Source: Saccharothrix luteola
GTDB lineage: Bacteria; Actinomycetota; Actinomycetes; Mycobacteriales; Pseudonocardiaceae
DNA: 64,000 nt
NCBI RefSeq assembly: GCF_020859565.1
Contig: NZ_JAJHUO010000025.1
Coordinates: 62,001 to 126,000 of the forward strand
Direction: 5' to 3'
Shown piece after piece: positions 24,382 through 31,908 of this stretch. The notes beneath the pieces were generated by a model that was not told the DNA's origin, searched no databases, and saw nothing but the letters and a program-made list of their open reading frames with translations. Each line of letters starts with the position of its first letter. The first letter of the stretch is position 1. The position numbers and the translations under genes are program-made.

Positions 24382-26109
24382 GTGGTCATGCGCATCCCGT
24401 CGTCCTACCTCGTCCAGTTCCACGAGCCGGAGGGGTACCTGGACTTCGCCCGCTTCGGGCCGCCGTCGTTCGCCGTGGTGGACGCCTCCACGCGGCTGGT
24501 GGAGGCGTCGGTGTCGGCCGGGCCGTCCACGGTGGACGACCTGATGCGGCAGGAGCTGCGCGCGAAGGCGGCGGTGGCCCGGCTGTGCCGCGGCGACACC
24601 GACCACGTGACGTTGCTGCCGAACACGAGCACCGGCCTGTTCCAGGCGGCGCTGGGGGTGACCGGCGAGGTGCTGGTGTCGTCGGGGGAGTTCCCGGCGA
24701 ACACCTACCCGTGGGCGCGATCGCCGTCCGTCGACGTGTCGTGGCTGCCGCCCGGCCCGGTGACGGCCGACGTGGTGCGGGCGGCGTTGACGCCTCGCAC
24801 GACCGCGGTGTCGGTGAGCGCGGTGGACTTCCGCACCGGCTACCGGGCCGACCTGGCGGCGTTGCGCGAGGTGGTCGGCGACCGGCTGCTGGTCGTGGAC
24901 GGCATCCAGGGCTTCGGGGTGGTCGACGAGCCGTGGGAAGTGGCCGACGTGCTGGTGGTCGGCGGGCAGAAGTGGCTGCGGGCGGGCTGGTCGACGGGGT
25001 TCATGACGCTGTCCGACCGGGCGCTGAGCAGGCTGGACCCCGTGCTGTCGGGCTGGACCGGCGCCGAGGACCCCGGGTTGTTCGACAACGGCATCCACCC
25101 CGTCGGCGAGGGGGCGGCGGGGTGGTCGATCACCAACCTGAGCCCGATCGCCTCGGGTGCGCTGGCGGCGGCGTTGGAGCTGGTCGAGGTGGCCGGGGTC
25201 GAGGCCATCCAGGCTCGGGTTGTTGAACGATCCGACGAACTGGCCGAGGTGATCCGCGCGGCCGGCGGCGAGGTCGTGTCCGCGCTGGACCGCCGTGCGG
25301 GCATCCTCGCGTTCACGCTGCCCGAGCACGCGCCGTCGGTGATCGGCGCGGCGCTGGCGGACGCGGGCGTGGCCGCGACCGTGCGGCCGGAGCACGTCCG
25401 CCTGTCGCCGCACGCCTCCACGACCGCAGACACCGTCGCCCGCTTCGCCACCGCGTTGAAGGAGATCCGCAAGCCGGTCGTCGTCGAGGTGCCGGCACCC
25501 GCTCCGGCGGTGACGTCCGAGGTGCTCACCGCGCTGATCCCGACGGTGAACAGCCTGGCCACCGCGTTGGGGCCGGGCACCGAGGTCGTGCTGCACGACC
25601 TCGGCGCCCTGCCCAACTCGATCATCGCCATCGCGGGCGACCTCACCGGCCGCAAGGTCGGCGGCCCGATGACCGACCTGCTGCTCGGCCTGGTCCGCCG
25701 TGGCACGACGCAGGACCTGGCGGGCTACGAGACCTACGCGCCGGACGGGCGGGTGATCCACTCGTCCACCGTGTTCCTGCGCGACGCCGACGGCGTGGCG
25801 GTCGGCTGCCTGTGCGTGAACAGCGACCCGGGTCCGAACCGACGCCCGGAGACGGCGGTGTCGGGGGCGCCCGCGGTGGAGGCCTTCCCCGGCGACGTCG
25901 ACACCCTCCAACGCCTCCTGGTCGAACGCGCCGTGACCGCCGTCGGCGTGCCCGTGGAGCTGATGAAGAAGTCGCACAAGTCCCAGGTGGTGCGGGTGCT
26001 GGACGAGGCGGGCCTGTTCCTGATCCGCGATTCGATCGACTACCTGGCCGGTGTGCTGGGCGTGACCAGGTACACGATCTACAACTACCTCAACGAGGTC
26101 AGGGGCTGA
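24382..26109 (+). CDS. Class V aminotransferase fused to YheO-type PAS and DauR-type HTH
   Basis: This 575-residue protein has two halves in one frame with no stop between. Residues about 1-355 are a class V PLP enzyme (cysteine desulfurase/kynureninase fold): TSTGLFQAALG, LLVVDGIQGFG and the PLP lysine in VVGGQKWLRAGWSTG (Lys about 197). Residues about 380-481 are a YheO-like PAS domain (TEVVLHDLGALPNSIIAIA, DGVAVGCLCVNSD). Residues about 507-575 are the DauR-type HTH (VVRVLDEAGLFLIRDSIDYL, VTRYTIYNYLNEV). DauR controls D-arginine use in Pseudomonas. A PLP enzyme carrying its own DNA-binding domain recalls MocR/GabR, but with different families and reversed order. The start is GTG 24382 or ATG 24388. 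It is co-transcribed with the ABC transporter. Confidence 0.88.
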   Translation: MVMRIPSSYLVQFHEPEGYLDFARFGPPSFAVVDASTRLVEASVSAGPSTVDDLMRQELRAKAAVARLCRGDTDHVTLLPNTSTGLFQAALGVTGEVLVSSGEFPANTYPWARSPSVDVSWLPPGPVTADVVRAALTPRTTAVSVSAVDFRTGYRADLAALREVVGDRLLVVDGIQGFGVVDEPWEVADVLVVGGQKWLRAGWSTGFMTLSDRALSRLDPVLSGWTGAEDPGLFDNGIHPVGEGAAGWSITNLSPIASGALAAALELVEVAGVEAIQARVVERSDELAEVIRAAGGEVVSALDRRAGILAFTLPEHAPSVIGAALADAGVAATVRPEHVRLSPHASTTADTVARFATALKEIRKPVVVEVPAPAPAVTSEVLTALIPTVNSLATALGPGTEVVLHDLGALPNSIIAIAGDLTGRKVGGPMTDLLLGLVRRGTTQDLAGYETYAPDGRVIHSSTVFLRDADGVAVGCLCVNSDPGPNRRPETAVSGAPAVEAFPGDVDTLQRLLVERAVTAVGVPVELMKKSHKSQVVRVLDEAGLFLIRDSIDYLAGVLGVTRYTIYNYLNEVRG

Positions 26110-27119
26110 CTCCCCTCGTGCACGGCGGCGTCACGGGCGGCGTTGGCGTCGTCGTCGGTCAGGGTCCGGGTCGGGTGGCGCAGGACCAGGCGCAGCAGCA
26201 CGTTCTTCTGGTCCGGTCGGGCGCCCAGCCGCGCCGCGGCCACCGGCGGCAGGGCGGACACCGGGGTCTCGCTGACCACCGTGACCTCCTCCACCAGGTC
26301 GCCGACGGCCGCGCGCACGACGTCGCCGATCGTCTCGCCGTCGGCGTCCGCGCCGACCGCGACGGAGATGTCCCGCGTGACCGGCGGGTGCTTGGACACC
26401 GGCCGGTACGGCGTGAGGTCCAGCATCTGGGCGGCCACGCGCGGGTCGTCCGAGGACAGCAGGCGGATGTCCGGGATGCCCTTGCGCAGCATCAGCAGCC
26501 GGTCGAGGCCGACGCCCAGCGCCAAGCCGTGCACGTCGTCCGGCAGCCACGCGCGGCGCAGGACGTGCCTGGCCGCGAGGCCGCACTCGGCGACCTCCAG
26601 CCACTCGCCGTCCACCAGCACGTCCACCTGCCGTCCCGCCGTGGTGTACGGGTGGGTCGCGGGCGTCGTCCGGTACCGCAGGCCGGGCACGGCGGTGGTG
26701 ATCACGGCGTCGATCAGCTCGTCCAGGTCGGCCCGGTGGTGGGAGATCCGCCACAGGTCGAGCTGGTGCGGCGTGCCCGAGTGCACCCGGTCGACCGCGT
26801 CGCGGCGGTGCACCATCCCGACGCACGCCAGCAGCACGTCGTCCCAGTCGTCCTGCGTGCCGAGCAGCCGCAAGGCGGGCGGCACCATCGCCGTCGTGTG
26901 GCTGCGCAGCATGCGGTTCCCGCTGGTGTAGCGCGTGTAACGGGCGTCGCGGGTGATGGCGTCGGGCGGGTAGCCCAACGCGGTGTAGTTGTCGTCGACC
27001 GACACCTCGGGGTGGTCGCGCAGCACGCGCGGCTCCCCTGGCAAGGCGGCGAGGACGTCGTCGACCAGCAGTTGCATGGCGTGCGGCCCGTAAGCGGGGT
27101 CGCTGAGGTCGCGAGGCAT
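26085..27119 (-). CDS. Single-chain phenylalanyl-tRNA-synthetase-like protein with FDX-ACB domain
   Basis: This 344-residue protein joins a class II PheS-like catalytic core to a C-terminal FDX-ACB anticodon-binding domain. The core shows motif 2 (LRSHTTAMVPPALR, residues about 70-83) and motif 3 (LGVGLDRLLMLRKGIPDIRL, about 205-225). The FDX-ACB part runs from KHPPVTRDISVAV to HPTRTLTDDDANAARD. In bacteria FDX-ACB normally lies on the separate PheT chain; this one-chain layout is that of mitochondrial PheRS. There is no PheS N-terminal coiled arm and no PheT B3/B4 editing domain. ATG 27119 is preferred over 27149 because GAAGGGA precedes it. It may charge tRNA, resist an inhibitor or activate an amino acid for another purpose. 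It overlaps the fusion gene by 25 bp, convergent. Confidence 0.85.
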   Translation of the reverse strand: MPRDLSDPAYGPHAMQLLVDDVLAALPGEPRVLRDHPEVSVDDNYTALGYPPDAITRDARYTRYTSGNRMLRSHTTAMVPPALRLLGTQDDWDDVLLACVGMVHRRDAVDRVHSGTPHQLDLWRISHHRADLDELIDAVITTAVPGLRYRTTPATHPYTTAGRQVDVLVDGEWLEVAECGLAARHVLRRAWLPDDVHGLALGVGLDRLLMLRKGIPDIRLLSSDDPRVAAQMLDLTPYRPVSKHPPVTRDISVAVGADADGETIGDVVRAAVGDLVEEVTVVSETPVSALPPVAAARLGARPDQKNVLLRLVLRHPTRTLTDDDANAARDAAVHEGSQPLTSLR

Positions 27120-27150
27120 CGCGGGTGGTCCCTTCGACGGGGTGGACATC

Positions 27151-27174
27151 GGCTGGAGGGGGATCCCCCGAGCC
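27151..27174. promoter_or_regulatory. 24-bp dyad before the PheRS-like gene
   Basis: GGCT-GGA-GGGGGATCCCCC-G-AGCC: a perfect 12-bp core palindrome (27158-27169) flanked by complementary GGCT/AGCC arms. It stands 32-55 bp before the preferred start on the minus strand, where it could be an operator or a leader hairpin that limits expression. Confidence 0.45.
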
Positions 27175-27303
27175 GGTCCGCCGCCGGGACCGCGTGGACT
27201 AGCGCACGCCGCAGGCCCCGGCGACCGGGTCTCCCGGCCGGGGGCGGCTAAATCGGCGCGTCACGTTTTCCACGATAACCGGTGCGTGCCGCATGATGCA
27301 CGC

Positions 27304-27690
27304 ATGTTGTCGAGCAAGGGCGAGGACTTCCGCGCGTTCTGGACCGAGCGTCACCTGTGCACGCTGACCACGATCCGCCCCGACGGGACGCCGCACGTCG
27401 TGCCGGTCGGCGTCACGCTGGACGTGGACACGGCCACCGCCAGGGTGATCACCTCGGGTGATTCGCACAAGGCGCGGCAGATCCTGGCGGCCGGCGGCGC
27501 TCCCGCGGCCGTGTGCCAAGTGGACGGACGTCGGTGGTCGACCCTGGAGGGGCGCGCGGTCGTCCGCCGCGAGCCGGAGGTGGTCGAGGACGCCGAGCGG
27601 CGGTACGCCGACCGCTACCGCACGCCCCGGCCCAACCCGCGGCGCGTGGTGATCGAGATCGCCGTCACCCGCGTGCTGGGGACGGTGTGA
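27304..27690 (+). CDS. PPOX-class F420-dependent oxidoreductase (Rv1155-like)
   Basis: This 128-residue split-barrel flavin/F420 protein has LCTLTTIRPDGTPHVVPVG, the diagnostic first strands, then KARQILAAGGAPAAVCQVDG. The ATG at 27304 has no ribosome site upstream, so a leaderless message is likely. Its TGA overlaps the cobL GTG (GTGA), so it probably leads the cobL-cobM operon, although no link to corrin chemistry is established. Confidence 0.87.
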   Translation: MLSSKGEDFRAFWTERHLCTLTTIRPDGTPHVVPVGVTLDVDTATARVITSGDSHKARQILAAGGAPAAVCQVDGRRWSTLEGRAVVRREPEVVEDAERRYADRYRTPRPNPRRVVIEIAVTRVLGTV

Positions 27691-28835
27691 GCGTCACGGT
27701 CATCGGCATCGGCGCCGACGGCTGGGCCGGCCTGCCGGACGCGTCGCGGCACGAGCTCGCGTCGTGCGAGGTGCTGATGGGCAGCGCCCGGCAGCTCGAC
27801 CTGGTGCCGGGGGAGTTCGACCGGGTGCCGTGGCCGTCGCCGCTGGCGCCCGCGCTGCCCGGCTTGCTGGCCCGCCACGCCGGGCGGCGGGTCGGCGTGC
27901 TGGCCAGCGGCGACCCGATGTTCCACGGCATCGGCGCCACGCTGGTGCGGCTGCTGGGCGCCGACCGGGTCCGGGTCCTGCCGCACCCGTCGTCGGTGTC
28001 GCTGGCGTGCGCCCGCCTGGGGTGGGCGTTGCACGACGTGGAGGTGGTGAGCCTGGTCGGCAAGCCCGCCGCGCTCGTCGTACCGCACCTGCACCCGGGA
28101 CGGCGCGTGCTCGTGCTCGGCGCGAACCCGCGCGAGGTCGCCGCCTTGGCACCGCACGCGCGGCTGACCGTGCTGGAGCAGCTGGGCGGGCCGGGGGAGC
28201 GGGTGCACCACGCGCTCGACGACGCCGACCCGCTGCACGTGCTCGCGATCGAGTGCGGCGCGGACGGCACGTCGTCGACGCCGGGTCGGCCGGACGAGGA
28301 GTACGAGCACGACGGGCAGTTGACCAAGCGCGAGGTGCGCGCGGTGACGTTGGCGCTGCTCGCGCCCCGCCCCGGCGAGCTGCTGTGGGACGTGGGTGCG
28401 GGTGCGGGCAGCATCGCCGTCGAGTGGTGCCGGACCCACCCGAGCTGCCGGGCCATCGCGGTCGAGCAGCACCCCGAGCGCGCCGCGCGCATCACCCGCA
28501 ACGCGACGAGATCGGGCGTGCCGGGGATCGAGGTCGTCGTCGGCACGTCGCCGGGGGCGCTCGACCTTGAGGCGCCGGACGCCGTGTTCATCGGCGGCGG
28601 CCTGACCGCAGAAGGCGTGGTCGAGCGCTGCTGGGACGCGGTGAAACCGGGCGGGCGGCTGGTGGCCAACGCCGTCACGCTCGAGTCGGAGGCCGTGCTG
28701 ACGCGCTGGCGCGGCCGGCTGGGCGGCGACCTGACCCGGCTGGAGGTGAGCCGGGCGACCGCGATCGGCGGTTTCACCGGCTGGCGACCGCAGCTGCCCG
28801 TGACGACCTGGATCGTGACCAAGGAGAACGCGTGA
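27687..28835 (+). CDS. cobL: Precorrin-6Y C5,15-methyltransferase (decarboxylating), CbiE-CbiT fusion
   Basis: This 382-residue bifunctional enzyme of corrin synthesis has an N-terminal CbiE-type tetrapyrrole methylase domain, residues about 1-195 (VTVIGIGADGW, LASGDPMFHGIG). A C-terminal CbiT-type methyltransferase domain follows from about residue 205 (LLWDVGAGAGSIAVEW, then DAVFIGGGLT). It methylates C5 and C15 and removes the ring-C acetate carboxyl. The GTG is coupled to the PPOX gene and its own stop is coupled to cobM. Confidence 0.94.
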   Translation: MSVTVIGIGADGWAGLPDASRHELASCEVLMGSARQLDLVPGEFDRVPWPSPLAPALPGLLARHAGRRVGVLASGDPMFHGIGATLVRLLGADRVRVLPHPSSVSLACARLGWALHDVEVVSLVGKPAALVVPHLHPGRRVLVLGANPREVAALAPHARLTVLEQLGGPGERVHHALDDADPLHVLAIECGADGTSSTPGRPDEEYEHDGQLTKREVRAVTLALLAPRPGELLWDVGAGAGSIAVEWCRTHPSCRAIAVEQHPERAARITRNATRSGVPGIEVVVGTSPGALDLEAPDAVFIGGGLTAEGVVERCWDAVKPGGRLVANAVTLESEAVLTRWRGRLGGDLTRLEVSRATAIGGFTGWRPQLPVTTWIVTKENA

Positions 28836-29575
28836 CCGTCCACTTCATCGGCGCCGGGCCCGGCGCGGCCGACCTGCTGACCCTGCGGGCGGCGCGGCTC
28901 ATCGCCGAGTCGCCGGTCTGCCTCTACGCGGGGGCGCTGGTCCCGGTCGAGGTCCTCGGGCACTGCCCGCCGGACGTCCGCCTGGTGGACACCGCGAACC
29001 TGGACCTGGACCAGATCACCACCGAGCTCGCCGCCGCGCACGCCGCCGGCCGGGACGTGGCCCGCCTGCACTCCGGTGACCCGTCGGTGTTCAGCGCGAT
29101 GGCCGAGCAGATGCGCCGCCTGGACGCCCTGGGCATCCCGTACGACGTGACGCCGGGCGTGCCCGCCTTCGCCGCCGCCGCCGCGTCGCTGAACCGCGAG
29201 CTGACCGTCCCGGGCGTCGGCCAGACCGTGGTCCTGACCCGCACGTCGGCCCGCGCCACGCCCATGCCACCGGGTGAGGACCTGGCGACGCTCGGCCGGT
29301 CCGGGGCGACGCTCGTGCTGCACCTGGCCGTGCAGCGGATCGAGGAGGTGGTGGCCGAGCTGCTGCCGAACTACGGCCCCGGGTGCCCGGTCGCCGTGGT
29401 CGCGCGCGCCAGCCGGGAGGACGAACTGGTGCTGCGCGGCACGCTCGCCGACATCGCCGAGCAGGTGCGCGCCGCCGGGGTGAAGCGCACGGCCGTCATC
29501 GTCGTCGGCAAGGTCCTCACCGCCGAGGGCTTCCCGGACAGCCACCTCTACTCGACCGCCCGCAGCCGTTCATGA
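28832..29575 (+). CDS. cobM: Precorrin-4 C11-methyltransferase
   Basis: This 247-residue tetrapyrrole methylase has VHFIGAGPGAADLLTLRAAR at the N-terminus and the CobM/CbiF landmarks VCLYAGALVP, RLHSGDPSVFSA and TVVLTRTSARATPMP. It adds the C11 methyl of the corrin ring using S-adenosylmethionine. Its start is coupled to cobL (GTGA), and its last 6 bp overlap the convergent XRE gene. Confidence 0.95.
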   Translation: MTVHFIGAGPGAADLLTLRAARLIAESPVCLYAGALVPVEVLGHCPPDVRLVDTANLDLDQITTELAAAHAAGRDVARLHSGDPSVFSAMAEQMRRLDALGIPYDVTPGVPAFAAAAASLNRELTVPGVGQTVVLTRTSARATPMPPGEDLATLGRSGATLVLHLAVQRIEEVVAELLPNYGPGCPVAVVARASREDELVLRGTLADIAEQVRAAGVKRTAVIVVGKVLTAEGFPDSHLYSTARSRS

Positions 29576-30337
29576 CCGGGCGCCCAGCGCCTCCGCGGTG
29601 GCCCGGTCCGCCGGGAAGTACGACTCGATCGCGATCTCCTCGAGGGTGATGTCGACGGCGGTGCCGAAGGTGGCGACCGTGTTGATGAAGCTCAGCACGT
29701 GCCCGCGGTGGCGGATGCGGATGGGCAGGGCGATGTCGTGCGCGCCGGGCGGCGGGTAGTCGCCCGGCGGGCCGTAGGACAGCAGCTCCTCGTGGAGCGC
29801 GGCCAGCTGCGGGTCGCCCGCCTGGCGCGCGAGGCGGGCCATCAGCCGCGCGCGCACCTCCGGCAGGTTGACGACCCTGGGCGCGAACCCGTTCGGGTGC
29901 AACCCGAGGCGCATCATGTTGACCGGTGGTTCCAGCAGCTCCGGGTCGACGCCGTCGAGGAAGACGTCGGCCGCGGAGTTCGTGGCGACGAGGTTCCAGC
30001 GGCGGTCGACGACCAGGGCCGGGTACGGCTCGTGCCCGTCGAGGACCTGGCGGACGGCGTCACGGGCGGCGGCCATGTCCGGCGCGTCCAGCGCCCGCTC
30101 CCGGTAGACGGGCGCGTACCCGGCCGCCACGAGCAGGTGGTTGCGCTCGCGCAGCGGCACGGCGAGGTGCTCGGCCAGGTGCAGCACCATGCGACGGCTC
30201 GGCGCCGTGCGGCCGGTCTCCACGAAGCTGATGTGCCGGCTCGACACGCCCGACTGGACGGAGAGCTCGAGCTGGCTCACCCGTCGCCGTCGCCGCCACG
30301 CGCGGAGCAGCTCACCGACCGTGCCGGTCTGGGACAT
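29570..30337 (-). CDS. XRE regulator with MmyB-like ligand domain
   Basis: This 255-residue protein has an N-terminal HTH (RRRRVSQLELSVQSGVSSRH, then ISFVETGRTAPS) and a C-terminal MmyB-like PAS-type domain. The latter shows ALVVDRRWNLVATNSAADVF, then RLGLHPNGFAPRVVNL and ATFGTAVDITLEEIAIESYF. Related proteins bind fatty acids or small ligands. ATG 30337 with GAGGTGG upstream is better than GTG 30346. It is divergent from the SnoaL gene across three dyads, so it most likely represses that gene and itself. No cobalamin role is implied. Confidence 0.9.
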   Translation of the reverse strand: MSQTGTVGELLRAWRRRRRVSQLELSVQSGVSSRHISFVETGRTAPSRRMVLHLAEHLAVPLRERNHLLVAAGYAPVYRERALDAPDMAAARDAVRQVLDGHEPYPALVVDRRWNLVATNSAADVFLDGVDPELLEPPVNMMRLGLHPNGFAPRVVNLPEVRARLMARLARQAGDPQLAALHEELLSYGPPGDYPPPGAHDIALPIRIRHRGHVLSFINTVATFGTAVDITLEEIAIESYFPADRATAEALGARS

Positions 30338-30362
30338 GCGTTCCACCTCGTCGCCACGGTAC

Positions 30363-30418
30363 GTCCCGGCCCGTCGGGACCGCCATTACCCGCCGGGTAA
30401 TCGACGGGGTGATCACCC
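30363..30418. promoter_or_regulatory. Three dyads in the XRE/SnoaL divergent promoter
   Basis: In 98 bp between the two starts are GTCCCG-N6-CGGGAC (30363-30380), ATTACCC-GCC-GGGTAAT (30385-30401) and the perfect GGGTGATCACCC (30407-30418). The middle one is the most AT-rich element nearby and probably overlaps both promoters. They are probable operators for the divergent MmyB-type regulator. Confidence 0.6.
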
Positions 30419-30435
30419 GCTGCCACGGTGGGGCC

Positions 30436-30825
30436 ATGACCGACATCACCGCCCAGAGCCCCGCCGAAGCCAACAAGGCCCTGTTCCTCACCGCGTTCGC
30501 GCGGTTCGCCGCCGGCGACCACGACGTGCTGCGCACCGTGCTGCGGGAGGACTTCGTCGAGCACAGCCCCGGCAACCCGTCCGGTCGCGACGCGTTCGTG
30601 GAGTTCATCAAGGAGTCCCCGGTGGCCAGGGCGCGGCTGGAGCTCAAGCGCGTCATCGCCGATGATGAGCACGTCGTGGTGCACTACCACTTGGTCGAGG
30701 AGGAGGGCGCACGTGGCGCGGCCGTGGTCGACATCTGGCGGATCGCCGACGGCCTCATCACCGAGCACTGGGACGTGGTCCAGCCGGTGCCGGACGACGC
30801 CGAGCTGCCCCACGGGATGTTCTGA
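30436..30825 (+). CDS. SnoaL-like / NTF2-fold protein
   Basis: This 129-residue protein has the SnoaL_2 pattern: NKALFLTAFARFAAGDHDVL, FVEHSPGNPSGRDAFVEF and the closing VVDIWRIADGLITEHWDVVQ. These small cone-fold proteins act as isomerases, hydratases or binding proteins. The ATG has GGTGGGG six bases upstream. Expression is probably set by the divergent XRE regulator. Confidence 0.9.
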   Translation: MTDITAQSPAEANKALFLTAFARFAAGDHDVLRTVLREDFVEHSPGNPSGRDAFVEFIKESPVARARLELKRVIADDEHVVVHYHLVEEEGARGAAVVDIWRIADGLITEHWDVVQPVPDDAELPHGMF

Positions 30826-30829
30826 GGCG

Positions 30830-31888
30830 TCAGGCGCGGCCGACGACCGTGCCCGCGCGGTCGATCACGATCACGTCCACGGTGACCGGGGCGCCGCGCA
30901 GCACGTCGTCCGCCGTCGCCTTGGCGCGTTCCGCCACCAGGTCGCCCAGCGGCACCCCCGCCGCCTGGCACACCTGCAACGCGCCGAGCGCGGTGTTGGC
31001 CTCGGTGACGGCCGCGGCCAGCGCCGGGTCGTCCACGAGGGACGCCAGGAAGCCCAGGTTCACCTGCGAACGGCCCGAGTGCAGGTCCAGGTGCCCGTCC
31101 GCGAGCTTGGACAGCTTCCCGATCCCGCCCGCGACGGTCAGCCGGGGCACGGGGTGACGGCGCAGGTACTTCAACACCGCGCCGGCGAAGTCGCCCATGT
31201 CGAGCAAGGCGTCCTCCGGCAGCCCGTGCAGCGCCGCCGCGACCTTCTCCGACGTGCTCCCGGTGCACCCGGCCACGTGCTCGTACCCCTGCGCCCGCGC
31301 CACGTCGATGCCGCGCCGGATGCTGTCGATCCACGCCGAGCAGGAGTACGGCACCACGATCCCCGTCGTGCCCAGGATCGAGAGCCCGCCCAGGATCCCC
31401 AGCCGGGGGTTCCACGTCTTGCGCGCCAACTCCTCGCCGTGCTCGACCGAGATCGACACGACCACGTCGCCGCTGCCGCCGTGCGCGGAGGCCACGCGCG
31501 CGACGTGCTCGCGCATCAGCTGCCGCGGCACGGGGTTGATCGCCGGCTCGCCGACCGCCAGCGGCAGGCCGGGCTTCGTCACCGTGCCCACACCGGGCCC
31601 GGCCTCGAACACCACGCCGCTGCCCGGCGCGCCGTGCCGGACGGTGGACCCGACCAGCGCGAGGTGCGTGACGTCCGGGTCGTCTCCCGCGTCCTTCACG
31701 ATCGCGGCGAACGCCCGGTCGTCGCCCAACTCCTCGCGGGCCAGCGCGAACGACGGCGTCTGGCCCTTCGGCAGCACGATCCCGACCGGGTCGGGGAACT
31801 CGCCGGTGAGCAACGCCGTGTACGCCGCCGTGGTCGCGGCGGTGGCGCAGGCGCCGGTGGTCCAGCCGAAGCGCAGGTTCGTGCTCAC
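30830..31888 (-). CDS. cbiD: Cobalt-precorrin-5B C1-methyltransferase
   Basis: This 352-residue protein has the CbiD landmarks RFGWTTGACATAATTAAYTA, GSGVVFEAGPGVGTVTKPG, AINPVPRQL and VSIGVEH-like VVSISVEHGE. GTTGIVVPYSCSAWIDSIRR is the family's second block. It adds the C1 methyl during ring contraction and extrusion of the C20 carbon. CbiD belongs to the early-cobalt (anaerobic) route, and here it stands in for aerobic CobF. The GTG at 31888 has no clear ribosome site; only 20 bp separate it from divergent cobK, so the promoters overlap. Confidence 0.94.
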   Translation of the reverse strand: MSTNLRFGWTTGACATAATTAAYTALLTGEFPDPVGIVLPKGQTPSFALAREELGDDRAFAAIVKDAGDDPDVTHLALVGSTVRHGAPGSGVVFEAGPGVGTVTKPGLPLAVGEPAINPVPRQLMREHVARVASAHGGSGDVVVSISVEHGEELARKTWNPRLGILGGLSILGTTGIVVPYSCSAWIDSIRRGIDVARAQGYEHVAGCTGSTSEKVAAALHGLPEDALLDMGDFAGAVLKYLRRHPVPRLTVAGGIGKLSKLADGHLDLHSGRSQVNLGFLASLVDDPALAAAVTEANTALGALQVCQAAGVPLGDLVAERAKATADDVLRGAPVTVDVIVIDRAGTVVGRA

Positions 31889-31908
31889 GACAAAAGGATG
31901 CAACAGCC

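Noticed and set aside
27180..27250. GGGACCGCG motif near the PheRS-like gene taken as a T-box
   Set aside because: It lies on the plus strand, facing away from the synthetase gene, and no stem I, specifier loop or antiterminator could be assembled around it.
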